NCBI RefSeq assembly: GCF_006516965.1
Contig: NZ_VHLH01000024.1
Span: 1 to 64,000 of the forward strand
Length of the DNA: 64,000 nucleotides
Direction: 5' to 3'
DNA from: Pararhizobium mangrovi
GTDB lineage: Bacteria; Pseudomonadota; Alphaproteobacteria; Rhizobiales; Rhizobiaceae
The translations under genes and the position numbers were made by a program. Below the pieces are notes generated by a model, which saw only the letters and a list, made by a program, of their open reading frames with translations, had not been told where the DNA came from and did no database searches. Shown piece by piece: positions 38,363-47,180 of the stretch (positions are counted from its first letter, which is position 1; the number at the start of each line of letters is the position of its first letter).

Positions 38363-38682
38363 GAAAAGCGGCGGTTTCGAATGTCGTGGATCCGGATGCG
38401 TTTGAAAGATCGATAGCCGCTTGCTCGGCTGGCGGACCATTCACCCCGCCCGTGCCCGGCGCGATCTCCCCATCGAAGGAGAAGGTGGATCGCTGGGCAC
38501 CGCCTCGCCATGGCCGCACCCTCCCTTGATGGCAAGGGTCGGCGCGCATGTGCCGGGGTGGGTGAAAGCCGCTTGCTCCGACCCTGAAGAAGCCTCCCGT
38601 CGCGCCGTCACGAAATCGGTTTCCGTTTTTGCGATCCCGTTCTACCGTTGCTTGTCGACAGATCGATGCGGGAGGGATTGCG
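38363..38682. other. 320-base gap without a recognisable gene
   Basis: It contains a phrase (CCATTCACCCCGCC... TCTCCCCATCGAAGGAGAAG) that resembles dispersed intergenic sequence, but no complete repeat, RNA or terminator that I can support. The VOC gene's GGAGGG lies at its end. Confidence 0.4.
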
Positions 38683-39033
38683 ATGGCTGTGAAGCGGGTC
38701 GTCGCCAACATCGCCACGCCGGACGTAGCGCGGGCACGCGCCTTCTACGGCGAGATTCTCGGCATGCGCGTGGCGATGGATCACGGCTGGATCGTCACCT
38801 TCGTCGGCGAGGAGAGCGCGATCGCGCAACTCGGCGTGGCGAGCGAAGGGGGTTCCGGAACGCCGGTGCCGGACCTTTCGGTCGAGGTGGACGACCTCGA
38901 CGCCGTGTTGGCGCGCATCAAGGGAGCGGGACTGAAGCTCGAATACGGCCCTGCGGACGAACCCTGGGGCGTGCGCCGCTTCTACGTGCGCGATCCCTTC
39001 GGCCGTCTGGTTAATATTCTCGAACACGCCTGA
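38683..39033 (+). CDS. VOC/glyoxalase superfamily protein
   Basis: The 116-residue protein starts MAVKRVVANIATPDVARARA and has the betaalphabetabetabeta pattern of VOC proteins: FYGEILGMRVAMDHG, later SVEVDDLDAVLARIKGAG, and the C-terminal metal-site strand RRFYVRDPFGRLVNILEH. It could be an antibiotic-resistance-like or dioxygenase-like protein; the substrate is unknown. The start is decided by a GGAGGG site. Confidence 0.85.
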   Translation: MAVKRVVANIATPDVARARAFYGEILGMRVAMDHGWIVTFVGEESAIAQLGVASEGGSGTPVPDLSVEVDDLDAVLARIKGAGLKLEYGPADEPWGVRRFYVRDPFGRLVNILEHA

Positions 39034-39049
39034 GCCGGTGCGCCATACG

Positions 39050-39083
39050 AAAAAGGGCCCATCGGCAAACCGGCAGGCCCTTT
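39050..39083 (-). terminator. Rho-independent terminator after rplS
   Basis: Read on the minus strand, AAAGGGCC (39083-39076), a GC-rich loop, then GGCCCTTTTT ending at 39050. It closes the ffh-rplS operon and may also stop readthrough from the VOC gene, although its plus-strand T tract is short. Confidence 0.85.
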
Positions 39084-39099
39084 CGATCGGTTGAGCTTC

Positions 39100-39129
39100 G
39101 GAGCGTTTCCAGCGAATACGGAAGCGCCC
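39100..39129. repeat. Short imperfect hairpin resembling the fused ends of the 30-bp repeat
   Basis: GGAGCGTTTCC, nine bases, then GGAAGCGCCC forms an imperfect stem. Its two halves resemble the inner ends of the repeat at 5903-5932, as though the middle were missing. It lies between the rplS stop and its terminator. Confidence 0.4.
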
Positions 39130-39143
39130 GGAAGAACGAGCGC

Positions 39144-39626
39144 CTATTCGGCGCCGCCTTCTTCCTTCTTCGCGGCTTCCTGCTTGGCCGCGTCCTTTTC
39201 GGCCTGGACGCGGGCGCGCTCGTCGGCGGCGGCCTTGCGGTCGGCGTCGTTCAGGCGACGGGCGCGAACGCGCGTATCCTCGACGATACGGGCCGACTTG
39301 CCGCGGCGCTCACGCAGATAATAGAGCTTGGCGCGGCGAACCTTGCCGCGGCGCAGGACTTCGACACCCTCGATGATCGGCGAATAGAGCGGAAAGACGC
39401 GCTCGATGCCCTCGCCGTACGAAATCTTGCGCACGGTGAAGTTCTCATGGAGGCCGCGTCCGGCACGGGCGATGCACACCCCGTCGAACGCCTGCGTACG
39501 GGTACGCGAGCCTTCCTTGACGCGGACGAGCACGCGAACGGTGTCACCCGGCGAGAACTGCGGAATGGTGCGCTGCGCTTCGATTTTTTCGGCCTGCTCG
39601 GCCTCGATCTGGCGGATCAGATCCAT
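39144..39626 (-). CDS. rplS: 50S ribosomal protein L19
   Basis: A 160-residue L19. The core is standard: [40 protein letters not shown] and [17 protein letters not shown]. The C-terminal 35 residues form an alanine/lysine/glutamate-rich tail not present in E. coli (about 115 residues) but frequent in Hyphomicrobiales. It follows trmD by 184 bases. Confidence 0.97.
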   Translation of the reverse strand: MDLIRQIEAEQAEKIEAQRTIPQFSPGDTVRVLVRVKEGSRTRTQAFDGVCIARAGRGLHENFTVRKISYGEGIERVFPLYSPIIEGVEVLRRGKVRRAKLYYLRERRGKSARIVEDTRVRARRLNDADRKAAADERARVQAEKDAAKQEAAKKEEGGAE

Positions 39627-39810
39627 GGTCTCGAACCCTTTCGTTCTTCTAAAACGGTCAGAGCGCTCGCGGATCGCATCGTCGTATCAAACGGCGGCAC
39701 GATGCCTGCGCGGCAGGAGCGGTTTCACCATTCTTTGCTTGGCGGCACGTCCCGGCCGATGATCGGCATGGGACGAACAGCCGCGCGGATACACCATCGG
39801 CACGACCATG

Positions 39811-40527
39811 TCACCTGCCCGGCGGCATTTTTACCGCCGTTTCATGCGAAGCGAGCAGGTCCGGCCGACGCTCGCGCGTCAGCGACGTGGCCCGTTCGTT
39901 TCTCCACGCTTCGATCGCCGCATGGTTTCCGGAGGTCAGGACCGGCGGAATCCCGCGCCCCTCGAAGGAGGCGGGGCGCGTATAATGCGGGTGTTCGAGG
40001 AGGCCCGTCTCGAAGCTTTCGAAAGTCCCGGACCGGGCATTGCCCATCACGCCGGGGAGCAGGCGCACCACCGCGTCGAGAAGCACGATCGCCGCCGGCT
40101 CTCCGCCGGAAAGCACATAGTCGCCGATCGAGACCTCTTCGAGCGATCGCGCTTCGATGACGCGCTCGTCCACGCCCTCGAACCGGCCGCATACCACGAG
40201 GACGCCTGGCCCTTCGGCAAGCGCGCGAACGCGGGCCTGCGTCAGCGGCTTCCCGCGCGGGCTCATCAGGAGCCGCGGCCGCTCGTCGCCGGGCGGGCAC
40301 GCATGGTCGATCGCGCTCGCCAGCACATCGGCCCGCAACACCATGCCGGCGCCGCCGCCTGCCGGCGTGTCGTCGACGCTGCGATGGCGGTCGGTCGCGA
40401 AATCGCGGATCTGGATCGCGTCGAGCGAGACGTCGCCGCGTTCCATGGCGCGCCCGCTCAGCGACCGGCCGAGCGGGCCCGGAAACATCTCGGGATAAAG
40501 CGTCAGCACGCTCGCCCGGAAGGTCAT
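39811..40527 (-). CDS. trmD: tRNA (guanine-37-N1)-methyltransferase
   Basis: TrmD methylates G37 of tRNAs that read CNN codons, preventing +1 frameshifting. The 238 residues include the trefoil-knot SAM site [30 protein letters not shown], and the catalytic-region [19 protein letters not shown]. The ATG at 40527 starts [20 protein letters not shown]. It follows rimM with a one-base gap (stop at 40529). Confidence 0.97.
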   Translation of the reverse strand: MTFRASVLTLYPEMFPGPLGRSLSGRAMERGDVSLDAIQIRDFATDRHRSVDDTPAGGGAGMVLRADVLASAIDHACPPGDERPRLLMSPRGKPLTQARVRALAEGPGVLVVCGRFEGVDERVIEARSLEEVSIGDYVLSGGEPAAIVLLDAVVRLLPGVMGNARSGTFESFETGLLEHPHYTRPASFEGRGIPPVLTSGNHAAIEAWRNERATSLTRERRPDLLASHETAVKMPPGR

Positions 40528-40528
40528 C

Positions 40529-41062
40529 TCACGCGTCGCGATCGTCGTCGACGAGGCCCGCCGCCAGCGGATCGACGAAAAGGCGGCCGCCTTCGAGATC
40601 GATCTCGAGGACGGCCGTTTCCGAAAACGGAATGAACAGGGTGCGCCGGCCGTCCGGCTGGATCTCGAGCAGATCGCCACCACCGAAATCATGGATGCCG
40701 CAGACCGCACCGTAGACGCGGCCTTCGCCATCCACCACCTCGAGCCCTTCGAGGTCGGCGTAGAAGAACTCGTCCTCGTCGAGATCGCCGTCGGGAAGGC
40801 TCGCGCGGTCGACGTAGAGGTCCTGTCCGCGCAGCGCCTCGGCCGCCTCCCGGTCGTTCACCCCGAGAAAGCGGATGACCGCCATCGCCTTGAGCGGCCG
40901 GATCTCGAGAATTTCGAGATCGCGGCCGTTCTCGGTGAACAGGCGATGATACGCGCCGAGCGCCATTGGCTCGTCGGTGAAGGTACGCACGCGCACCTCG
41001 CCGCGAAGCCCCTGTGGCGCCCCGACGGTTCCCATCAGCACGGGATTTTCCGGCTTCGCCAT
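40529..41062 (-). CDS. rimM: Ribosome maturation factor RimM
   Basis: The 177-residue protein starts [20 protein letters not shown], the RimM N-domain, then a PRC-barrel-type C-domain with [20 protein letters not shown] and [20 protein letters not shown]. RimM helps assemble the head of the 30S subunit and binds S19. It sits between rpsP and trmD, as in most bacteria. Confidence 0.96.
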   Translation of the reverse strand: MAKPENPVLMGTVGAPQGLRGEVRVRTFTDEPMALGAYHRLFTENGRDLEILEIRPLKAMAVIRFLGVNDREAAEALRGQDLYVDRASLPDGDLDEDEFFYADLEGLEVVDGEGRVYGAVCGIHDFGGGDLLEIQPDGRRTLFIPFSETAVLEIDLEGGRLFVDPLAAGLVDDDRDA

Positions 41063-41099
41063 CGCCTGTGCCTTTCGGGCAGACAACGAGCAGGACGGC

Positions 41100-41498
41100 C
41101 TATTCGGCCGCCGTCTCCTCGGCCGGTGCGCTGCTCGCCTCGGCGGCGGCCGCCTTGGCGTCTTCCTCGCGCTGGCGCTGCTCTTCGGCACGCTCCTTGG
41201 CCTTGGTGCCCGGCTCGCCCTTCTTCGGGTTCTTGCGCGGCGCGCGCTTGGCGAGGCCCGCCTCGTCGAGGAAGCGCAGCACGCGATCGGTCGGGATGGC
41301 GCCATGGTCCATCCACGTCTTGATGCGTTCCTCGTTGAGCGCGACGCGGTTCTCGCCGTCCTTCGGCTGCATCGGATCCCAATGGCCGACACGCTCGATG
41401 TAGCGGCCGTCGCGGGGCGTGCGCTCGTCGGCGATGACGATGTGATAGTAGGGACGACGCTTGGAACCACCGCGCGCGAGACGAATTTTCACTGCCAT
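41100..41498 (-). CDS. rpsP: 30S ribosomal protein S16
   Basis: At 132 residues this is longer than E. coli S16 (82). The core [20 protein letters not shown] and [14 protein letters not shown] is normal; the extra 40-50 residues are a lysine/glutamate/alanine-rich tail ending PAEETAAE, common in alphaproteobacteria. It lies between the chorismate mutase gene and rimM, and the short gaps indicate one transcript. Confidence 0.96.
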   Translation of the reverse strand: MAVKIRLARGGSKRRPYYHIVIADERTPRDGRYIERVGHWDPMQPKDGENRVALNEERIKTWMDHGAIPTDRVLRFLDEAGLAKRAPRKNPKKGEPGTKAKERAEEQRQREEDAKAAAAEASSAPAEETAAE

Positions 41499-41547
41499 TT
41501 CATTCTTTCCTTCGTTGATCGGGATCGCCGTGACGTGACGATCGGGT

Positions 41548-41853
41548 CTATTTGCCGCCGGCTTCGGCGGCGATGGCTTCATGGTGGCGGATGACTTCCT
41601 TCACGACGAAGTTCAGGAAGGTCTCCGCGAAGTCGGGGTCGAGATCGGATTCGTCGGCGAGCCGGCGTAGCCGATCGATCTGGTAGGCCTCGCGCGCCGG
41701 ATCGGCCGGCGGCAGGGTATGCGCGGCCTTGAGGCGGCCGACGGCCTTGGTGCAGCGGAAACGCTCCGCGAGGATGTGGATCAGCGCGGCGTCAAAATTG
41801 TCGATCGAGCGGCGGAGCTGCCGAAGCTCTTCGAGGGCCTCTTCGTCCTTCAT
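41548..41853 (-). CDS. Chorismate mutase (AroQ class)
   Basis: The 101-residue all-helical protein starts [20 protein letters not shown]. It has the AroQ layout: [20 protein letters not shown] followed by [10 protein letters not shown] and a C-terminal [14 protein letters not shown]. It would convert chorismate to prephenate on the way to phenylalanine and tyrosine, if catalytically complete. It lies between ffh and rpsP, a placement often seen in Hyphomicrobiales, and begins 13 bases after the ffh stop. Confidence 0.9.
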   Translation of the reverse strand: MKDEEALEELRQLRRSIDNFDAALIHILAERFRCTKAVGRLKAAHTLPPADPAREAYQIDRLRRLADESDLDPDFAETFLNFVVKEVIRHHEAIAAEAGGK

Positions 41854-41866
41854 CGTGGAACCGCCC

Positions 41867-43474
41867 TCACCGCTTCTTCTTGCCGGCGGCGCGCCCGGCG
41901 CCGAGGCCCGGAAGGCCGCCGCGTCCGCCGCCGAAACCGCCCATGCCCGGCATGCTGCCGCCCGGGAACCCCCCGGGCAGACCACCAGGCATTCCGCCTG
42001 GAAGACCGCCGGCCCCCGGCATGCCGCCGGCGCCCATCTGCTTCTGCAGGGCTTCGAGTTCCTTCGGGTCCATCTTCGAAGGGTCGGGCATACCGGGCGG
42101 CATGCCGCCGCCCATGCCGCCCATTCCGCCGCCCATGCCACCGAGCATCTTGCCGAGCATGCCGGCCTTCTTGCCCTTGCCGCCCATCGCCTTCATCACG
42201 TCGGCCATCTGACGGTGCATCTTCAGGAGCTTGTTGATGTCGGCCGACGTGGTGCCGGATCCGGTGGCGATGCGCTTCTTGCGCGAATGCTTGAGGACGT
42301 CCGGATGCGCGCGCTCGTGCTTCGTCATCGACTGGATGATGGCGAGCTGGCGCGCGAACGCCTTGTCGTCGAAGCCGGCGGCGGCCATCTGGTCCGTCAT
42401 CTTTCCGGCGCCGGGCATCATGCCCATGATGCCGCCCATGCCGCCCATCTTCGACATCTGGCGAAGCTGGTCGGCGAGGTCGTTCAGGTCGAACTTGCCG
42501 GCCTTCATCCGATCGGCCATCGCCTGGGCTTTTTCCTGGTCGATGGTCTGCGCGGCCTTCTCGACCAGCGAGACGATGTCGCCCATGCCGAGGATACGGT
42601 CGGCAATGCGCTTGGGGTGGAACTCCTCCAGCGCATCCATCTTCTCGCCGACGCCGATGAGCTTGATCGGCTTGCCGGTGACCGCGCGCATGGAAAGGGC
42701 GGCGCCGCCGCGCCCGTCGCCATCCATGCGGGTCAGCACGAGGCCGGTGATGCCGACGCGCTCGTCGAAGCTCTGCGCGACGTTGACGGCGTCCTGGCCG
42801 GTCAGCGCGTCGGCGACGAGCAGCGTCTCGTGCGGCCTGGAGCGCGCACGGATCTCCGCCATCTCCTGCATCAGCGGCTCGTCGATATGCGTGCGGCCGG
42901 CGGTATCGAGGATGACGACGTCGTGACCGCCGAGCTTCGCCGCCTGCACGGCGCGCGAGGCGATGTCGGTCGGCTTCTGGCCGGCGATGACCGGCAGCGT
43001 GTCGATGCCGGTCTGCTCCCCGAGCTGCTTCAACTGCTCCTGCGCGGCCGGGCGCTGGGTATCCAGCGAGGCCATCAGGACCTTCTTCCTCTCGCGGTCC
43101 GTGATGCGCTTGGCAATCTTGCCGGTCGTCGTCGTCTTGCCCGAACCCTGCAGGCCGACCATCATGACGACGACGGGCGCCGCCGCGTTGAGGTCGATCG
43201 TTACGCCCTCGGAGCCAAGCGTCTCGACGAGTTCGTCATGGACGATCTTGACGACCATCTGGCCGGGCTTGATTGACTTGACGATCTCCGCGCCGACGGC
43301 CTTCTCGCGCACGCGCTCGACGAAGCCGCGCACGACTTCGAGCGAAACGTCGGCCTCGAGCAGCGCCCGGCGCACCTCGCGAAGGGCCGCCTGCACGTCC
43401 TTGTCCGACAGCGAGCCGCGGCCGGTGAGGCCGTTCAGGATGGAGCCGAGGCGGTCCTGCAGATTGTCGAACAT
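41867..43474 (-). CDS. ffh: Signal recognition particle GTPase Ffh
   Basis: The 535-residue SRP protein binds hydrophobic signal sequences and, with FtsY, targets them to SecYEG or YidC. The NG domain includes the P-loop GLQGSGKTTTTGKIA (about residue 107), DTAGRTHIDEPLM and LTRMDGDGRGGAA. The M domain is methionine-rich (QLRQMSKMGGMGG). The final 75 residues are an unusual Gly/Met/Pro-rich tail (PGMPDPSKMDPKELEALQKQ, then repeated GG/PGG) ending AAGKKKR. It heads the ribosome operon. A hairpin with a T tract lies upstream (43553-43587). Confidence 0.97.
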   Translation of the reverse strand: MFDNLQDRLGSILNGLTGRGSLSDKDVQAALREVRRALLEADVSLEVVRGFVERVREKAVGAEIVKSIKPGQMVVKIVHDELVETLGSEGVTIDLNAAAPVVVMMVGLQGSGKTTTTGKIAKRITDRERKKVLMASLDTQRPAAQEQLKQLGEQTGIDTLPVIAGQKPTDIASRAVQAAKLGGHDVVILDTAGRTHIDEPLMQEMAEIRARSRPHETLLVADALTGQDAVNVAQSFDERVGITGLVLTRMDGDGRGGAALSMRAVTGKPIKLIGVGEKMDALEEFHPKRIADRILGMGDIVSLVEKAAQTIDQEKAQAMADRMKAGKFDLNDLADQLRQMSKMGGMGGIMGMMPGAGKMTDQMAAAGFDDKAFARQLAIIQSMTKHERAHPDVLKHSRKKRIATGSGTTSADINKLLKMHRQMADVMKAMGGKGKKAGMLGKMLGGMGGGMGGMGGGMPPGMPDPSKMDPKELEALQKQMGAGGMPGAGGLPGGMPGGLPGGFPGGSMPGMGGFGGGRGGLPGLGAGRAAGKKKR

Positions 43475-43552
43475 GCTCGTTTCCTTTCGTCCTTCGCGCG
43501 CAGATGCACCGAAGGTCGGACGTCACGGCGACGCGCGCAAGGCGCTCAAAGC

Positions 43553-43587
43553 AAAAAGCACCCGAGGGCGCAACGCGCTGTCGGGTG
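43553..43587 (-). terminator. Hairpin with T tract upstream of ffh
   Basis: On the minus strand CACCCGA pairs with TCGGGTG, with a GCGC-GTT-GCGC inner stem, followed by CTTTTT (complement of 43553-43557). It could end transcripts of the small membrane-protein pair, or act as a leader attenuator of ffh, because a TATAAA box lies just upstream at about 43604-43610. Confidence 0.7.
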
Positions 43588-43807
43588 GTGACCTCCGGGA
43601 TCGCTTTATACCTGATCGGGTCCCGGTCGGTTGCTCGGAGCGTCGGCTCGTCGCTGAATTGCGGTCTGGATAATGAGAGGGGGCGGCGAAGTCAAGCGAG
43701 GCCGCAATAATGGCAGGCTGTTCGACGATCGCGAGGACTACCGAACCCTAGACGCCGTATGTACGTCACACGCCAGATACGGTTACGCATCAAACGACAT
43801 CGAGAAA

Positions 43808-43984
43808 CTACTGACGCTTACGCGGCGCAGCATGCGTTGCGGAGGCGGCCCCACGGCGCAGGTTTGTAATGCGCCCGACCCAGGGAACGGCAATATATCC
43901 TTCAATCATCATAAGTACCAAAACGATCAACATAAAGACGACCGGCGGCGCTATGGCGAGAAGGAGAAGGACGGTGTTGCTCAT
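43808..43984 (-). CDS. Small single-helix membrane protein, unknown function
   Basis: This 58-residue frame begins MSNTVLLLLAIAPPVVFMLI, a single long hydrophobic segment (about residues 4-26), followed by EGYIAVPWVGRITNLRRGAA and a basic end. Its ATG overlaps the TGA stop of the preceding gene (ATGA, 43981-43984), the classic sign of coupled translation. I recognise no family. Base composition is less GC-rich than the flanking operons. The possibilities include a holin-like, toxin-like or transporter accessory peptide; none is supported beyond topology. Confidence 0.6.
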   Translation of the reverse strand: MSNTVLLLLAIAPPVVFMLIVLVLMMIEGYIAVPWVGRITNLRRGAASATHAAPRKRQ

Positions 43985-44292
43985 AATCGTTCAAGCACCT
44001 TTCTTGCGCCAAGATGTAGACATACGCCGATGAATGTAAAGGCGCAGAAGACCCCCCAGCCGATCGAGATGGCCCAGACGGGATCGACCGGTATCTGTGA
44101 AGCGCGTTGGGTTGCCGTAAGCGACACACTCGGCGAGCGCGTGAGATACACGGCAACGAGCGACGCTGTCGGCGAGATGACGCCAGCCGCAGCAATCGTC
44201 GTCCCGGCGATCGAGAGTGCGCTGGCGTCGAGCTTGATACGCTCGGCGTTCCTTGCTTCCCGACGGCGGCGGCGTACTTTCTCGCGGATCAT
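43981..44292 (-). CDS. Small two-helix membrane protein, unknown function
   Basis: The 103-residue protein has a strongly basic N-terminus (MIREKVRRRRREARNAERIK), a first hydrophobic segment (about 25-49) and a second (about 72-92, SIGWGVFCAFTFIGVCLHLG). GAGGCGG precedes the ATG. The next gene begins inside its stop codon. It lies 54 bases downstream of sulP on the same strand, so it may belong to that transcript. I recognise no family; conservation is untested. Confidence 0.6.
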   Translation of the reverse strand: MIREKVRRRRREARNAERIKLDASALSIAGTTIAAAGVISPTASLVAVYLTRSPSVSLTATQRASQIPVDPVWAISIGWGVFCAFTFIGVCLHLGARKVLERL

Positions 44293-44346
44293 ACGCCGCC
44301 TCTATCAGACGGAGCTTAATAAGTCACACTGAGCGAACGAAGGTGC

Positions 44347-45828
44347 TCAGTGCCCCATCGCCGGCTCCATGCCGGGCTTGTCGTGCACCGCGAGGCGGTC
44401 GACGATCGTTTCGCTGGCGGCGTTCATGCCGACGAGGTCGACCTCCGTGCCCTCCTTGCGGAACTTCAGCACCACGTTGTCCAGCGCCGCCACACTGGAA
44501 ATGTCCCAGATATGGGCGCGGGATACGTCGACGGTGACGTGATCGACCTTTTCCTTGAAGTCGAAGGAGGCGACGAAGTCCTCCGCCGAAGCGAAGAAGA
44601 CCTGACCCTCGACCGTATAGGTGCGGTGCGTGCCGTCCTGGGAGAGCGCGGAATCGACGGAGAAGATCCGCGAGATCTTCCAGGAGAAGAAGATGCCCGA
44701 CAGGAGCACGCCGACGAGCACGCCGAGTGCGAGGTTGTGGGTCGAGACCACCACGACCACGGTCGCCAGCATGACGACGCTCGACGGCCAGGGATGATGG
44801 CGCAGATCGGCAAAGGACGACCATTTGAAGGTCGAGATTGACACCATGATCATGACGGCGACGAGGGCAGGCATCGGGATCTGGCGCACGAAATCGCCGA
44901 GCACGACGATCAGGAAGAGCAGGAACACGCCCGCGACGAAGCACGAGAGCCGCCCTCGCCCGCCAGATTCCATATTGATCATCGACTGGCCGATCATCGC
45001 GCAGCCCGCCATGCCACCAACGAAGCCGGTGCAGAAATTGGAAAAGCCCTGGCCGATGCATTCGCGGTTCTTGCTACTCGGCGTGTCGGTGATGTCGTCG
45101 ATCAATGTCGCCGTCATCAGGGATTCAAGCAGGCCGACGGCTGCAACGCCCGCCGAATAGGGCAGGATGATTTCGAGCGTCTCGAAGGTGAACGGCACGT
45201 TCGGCAGCAGGAAGTGCGGCAGGCTCGAAGGCAGTTCGCCCATGTCGCCGACGGTGCGCAGGTCGAAGCCGAAGGCCATGGCGAGGCCCGTCAGCACGAT
45301 GATGCACACGAGCGGCGACGGAATCGCCTTCGTCACGTACGGAAAGAGATAGATGATCGCGAGACCGGCGAGCACCATCGGATAGGTGAGCATCGGCACG
45401 CCGACGAGCTGCGGCATCTGTGCCAGGAAGATGAGGATCGCGAGCGCGTTGACGAAGCCCGTCATGACGGAGCGCGAAACGAAGCGCATCAGGTAACCGA
45501 GCCGGGCATAACCGGCACCGATCTGCAGGAGCCCGGCGAGGATCGTCGCGGCGAGCAGGTATTGCAGGCCGTGATCGTGAACGAGACCGACCATGAGGAC
45601 GGCCGTCGAGGCGGTCGCGGCGGAAATCATGCCCGGCCTGCCGCCCGTGAAGGCGATCAGGACGGCGATCGAGAAGGAGGCGTAGAGGCCGACTTCCGGG
45701 TCGACGCCGGCGATGATGGAAAAGGCGATGGCTTCCGGGATCAGGGCAAGTGCCACGACGACGCCCGACAGAATGTCGGCGCGAACGTTCCCGAACCACT
45801 GGTCGCGATAGGCGGTCAATGAACGCAT
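44347..45828 (-). CDS. SulP family anion transporter with STAS domain
   Basis: This 493-residue protein starts [20 protein letters not shown]. It has ten to twelve hydrophobic segments, the SulP signature [20 protein letters not shown] and, later, [19 protein letters not shown]. The C-terminal STAS domain (about 400-493) includes [20 protein letters not shown]. Members carry sulfate, bicarbonate (BicA type) or other anions; which one is undetermined. A possible sigma-70 promoter (TTGCAT-N16-CATACT, 45985-45958) lies upstream. The gap 45829-46150 is shared with the fasciclin gene. Confidence 0.92.
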   Translation of the reverse strand: MRSLTAYRDQWFGNVRADILSGVVVALALIPEAIAFSIIAGVDPEVGLYASFSIAVLIAFTGGRPGMISAATASTAVLMVGLVHDHGLQYLLAATILAGLLQIGAGYARLGYLMRFVSRSVMTGFVNALAILIFLAQMPQLVGVPMLTYPMVLAGLAIIYLFPYVTKAIPSPLVCIIVLTGLAMAFGFDLRTVGDMGELPSSLPHFLLPNVPFTFETLEIILPYSAGVAAVGLLESLMTATLIDDITDTPSSKNRECIGQGFSNFCTGFVGGMAGCAMIGQSMINMESGGRGRLSCFVAGVFLLFLIVVLGDFVRQIPMPALVAVMIMVSISTFKWSSFADLRHHPWPSSVVMLATVVVVVSTHNLALGVLVGVLLSGIFFSWKISRIFSVDSALSQDGTHRTYTVEGQVFFASAEDFVASFDFKEKVDHVTVDVSRAHIWDISSVAALDNVVLKFRKEGTEVDLVGMNAASETIVDRLAVHDKPGMEPAMGH

Positions 45829-46150
45829 GAAAATCCGAATTTTGAAGAAGGGCTCGCGACCGATGAGGCTCGTTGGCGTCGCAACCCAATTGTCCGGCGG
45901 ATCGGCGGCCGGAAGAGCCACCCGGGTTTTCACCGGGTCCTGACGAGTCGTCGCGACAGTATGGCGATTGCTTCCCGCAATGCAACATACGCTGATGCAT
46001 ACCTGCCTTGCGGCGCGTCTCTTCCGGGCGAAACCGCACCCGAACACTACCTAAGCGCGATCACTCTTCAGTGAATGTGAAACTTAATCAGCCGGGACCT
46101 CGTTTATCGCTGGCAGTCACACTGAACGCGTCACGACATGGAGGTTTTTC
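45829..46150. other. 322-base divergent intergenic region
   Basis: It contains the sulP-side TTGCAT/CATACT pair, an inverted repeat TCACT-CTT-CAGTGA, the stress-promoter look-alike of the fasciclin gene (46079-46104), and GGAGG at 46139-46143 for the fasciclin start. I see no other gene. Confidence 0.6.
46079..46104 (+). promoter_or_regulatory. Possible EcfG-type promoter of the fasciclin gene
   Basis: GAAAC (46079-46083), 17 bases, CGTT (46101-46104). Compared with GGAAC-N16/17-CGTT, one base differs in the -35. It lies 47 bases before the ATG, leaving room for a short leader with GGAGG. Confidence 0.45.
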
Positions 46151-47062
46151 ATGACCCGTAGAATTCTCACTGCTTCCGCCCTCGCCGCTTCGCTGATGCT
46201 CGGCACGTCCGCGCTCGCCTACGCACAATCCAGCAGCGGTTCCGGCCAGAGCGTCGAGAAGAAGTCGCAGACGATGCAGAGCGGCGAGCAGCAGCCCGAA
46301 GGCTCTTCCGGTACCGACACCAACGGAATGTCTTCGGAAGACATGAACGGCAGTTCGTCGGGCACCATGAACTCCGACGGTTCGTCCGGTACGATGAACT
46401 CGGACGACTCGAGCGGAACCATGAATTCCGATGACTCGAGCGGAACGATGAATTCCGACGATTCTTCCGGCACCATGAACTCCGACAGTTCGGACAAGAT
46501 GAACTCCGACGATAGCTCGGGGTCCGGCACGTCCGGCTCGATGAACTCCGACAGCTCGATGAAGTCGGACGACAGCGCCGGCTCGGGCGACTCCGTCATG
46601 GTCGGCGGCGCACCGATGTCGCCAAGCAAGACCATTGTCGAGAATGCCTCCCAGGCCAACAATCTGACGACGCTCGTCAAGGCCGTGAAGGCCGCCGGCC
46701 TCGTCGACACACTTTCGGGTGACGGACCTTTCACCGTCTTCGCGCCGACCAACGCCGCCTTCAACAAGCTGCCGGACGGCACCGTTTCGAGCTTGATGGA
46801 CAACACCGACAAGCTGAAGAAGATCCTAACCTACCACGTCGTTCCGGGCGATCTCGACGCCGCGACGCTGATGCAGAAGATCAAGGACGGCAACGGCTCC
46901 GCCAACCTGACGACGGTCGAGGGCGAGCCGCTGACGGCCAAGATGGACGGCAAGAAGCTCGTCATCATCGACAAGAAGGGCGGCGGCGCGGTCGTGCAGA
47001 CGCCCGACGTCAAGCAGTCGAACGGCGTCGTGCACGTCATCGGCGCGGTGCTGATGCCGTAA
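46151..47062 (+). CDS. Secreted fasciclin-domain protein with a repeat linker
   Basis: The 303-residue precursor has a signal peptide (MTRRILTASALAASLMLGTS, cleaved after AYA). A Ser/Asp/Gly-rich linker contains five copies of the 9-residue unit SSGTMNSDD (residues 69-113; 46355-46489), then degenerate copies. Residues about 160-303 form one fasciclin (FAS1) domain with TLVKAVKAAGLVDTLSGDGP and the hallmark FTVFAPTNAAFNKLPDGTVS, ending NGVVHVIGAVLMP. Such proteins mediate adhesion, often in biofilm or host contact. A strong terminator follows. Confidence 0.93.
   Translation: MTRRILTASALAASLMLGTSALAYAQSSSGSGQSVEKKSQTMQSGEQQPEGSSGTDTNGMSSEDMNGSSSGTMNSDGSSGTMNSDDSSGTMNSDDSSGTMNSDDSSGTMNSDSSDKMNSDDSSGSGTSGSMNSDSSMKSDDSAGSGDSVMVGGAPMSPSKTIVENASQANNLTTLVKAVKAAGLVDTLSGDGPFTVFAPTNAAFNKLPDGTVSSLMDNTDKLKKILTYHVVPGDLDAATLMQKIKDGNGSANLTTVEGEPLTAKMDGKKLVIIDKKGGGAVVQTPDVKQSNGVVHVIGAVLMP
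46355..46489 (+). repeat. Five-copy 27-bp tandem repeat in the fasciclin gene
   Basis: The units encode SSGTMNSDD/G/S in frame. Third-base changes between copies show it is not a very recent amplification, but length variation between strains would be expected. Confidence 0.85.
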
Positions 47063-47104
47063 TCGCGTATCGTCGCGGCCGGTTCGACAATCGGCCTGGC
47101 GATC

Positions 47105-47135
47105 GGGCTCCCCACCTCGGCGGGGAGCCCTTTTT
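47105..47135 (+). terminator. Rho-independent terminator after the fasciclin gene
   Basis: GGGCTCCCC, eight-base loop, GGGGAGCCC, then TTTTTATTT. A perfect 9-bp stem, 43 bases after the stop codon. Confidence 0.93.
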
Positions 47136-47180
47136 ATTTCTCCGGTTCATGCCGGCTTTCCTGCAAGGCCTTCGATCTCT

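Noticed and set aside
43475-43807. SRP RNA (ffs) gene upstream of ffh
   Set aside because: The conserved GGTCAGG...GGAAGG...AGCAGCC core of 4.5S RNA is not present.
43673-44332. Plus-strand 219-codon frame over the small membrane-protein pair
   Set aside because: No ribosome site, no hydrophobic or motif pattern; the minus-strand pair has ribosome sites and coupled ATGA.
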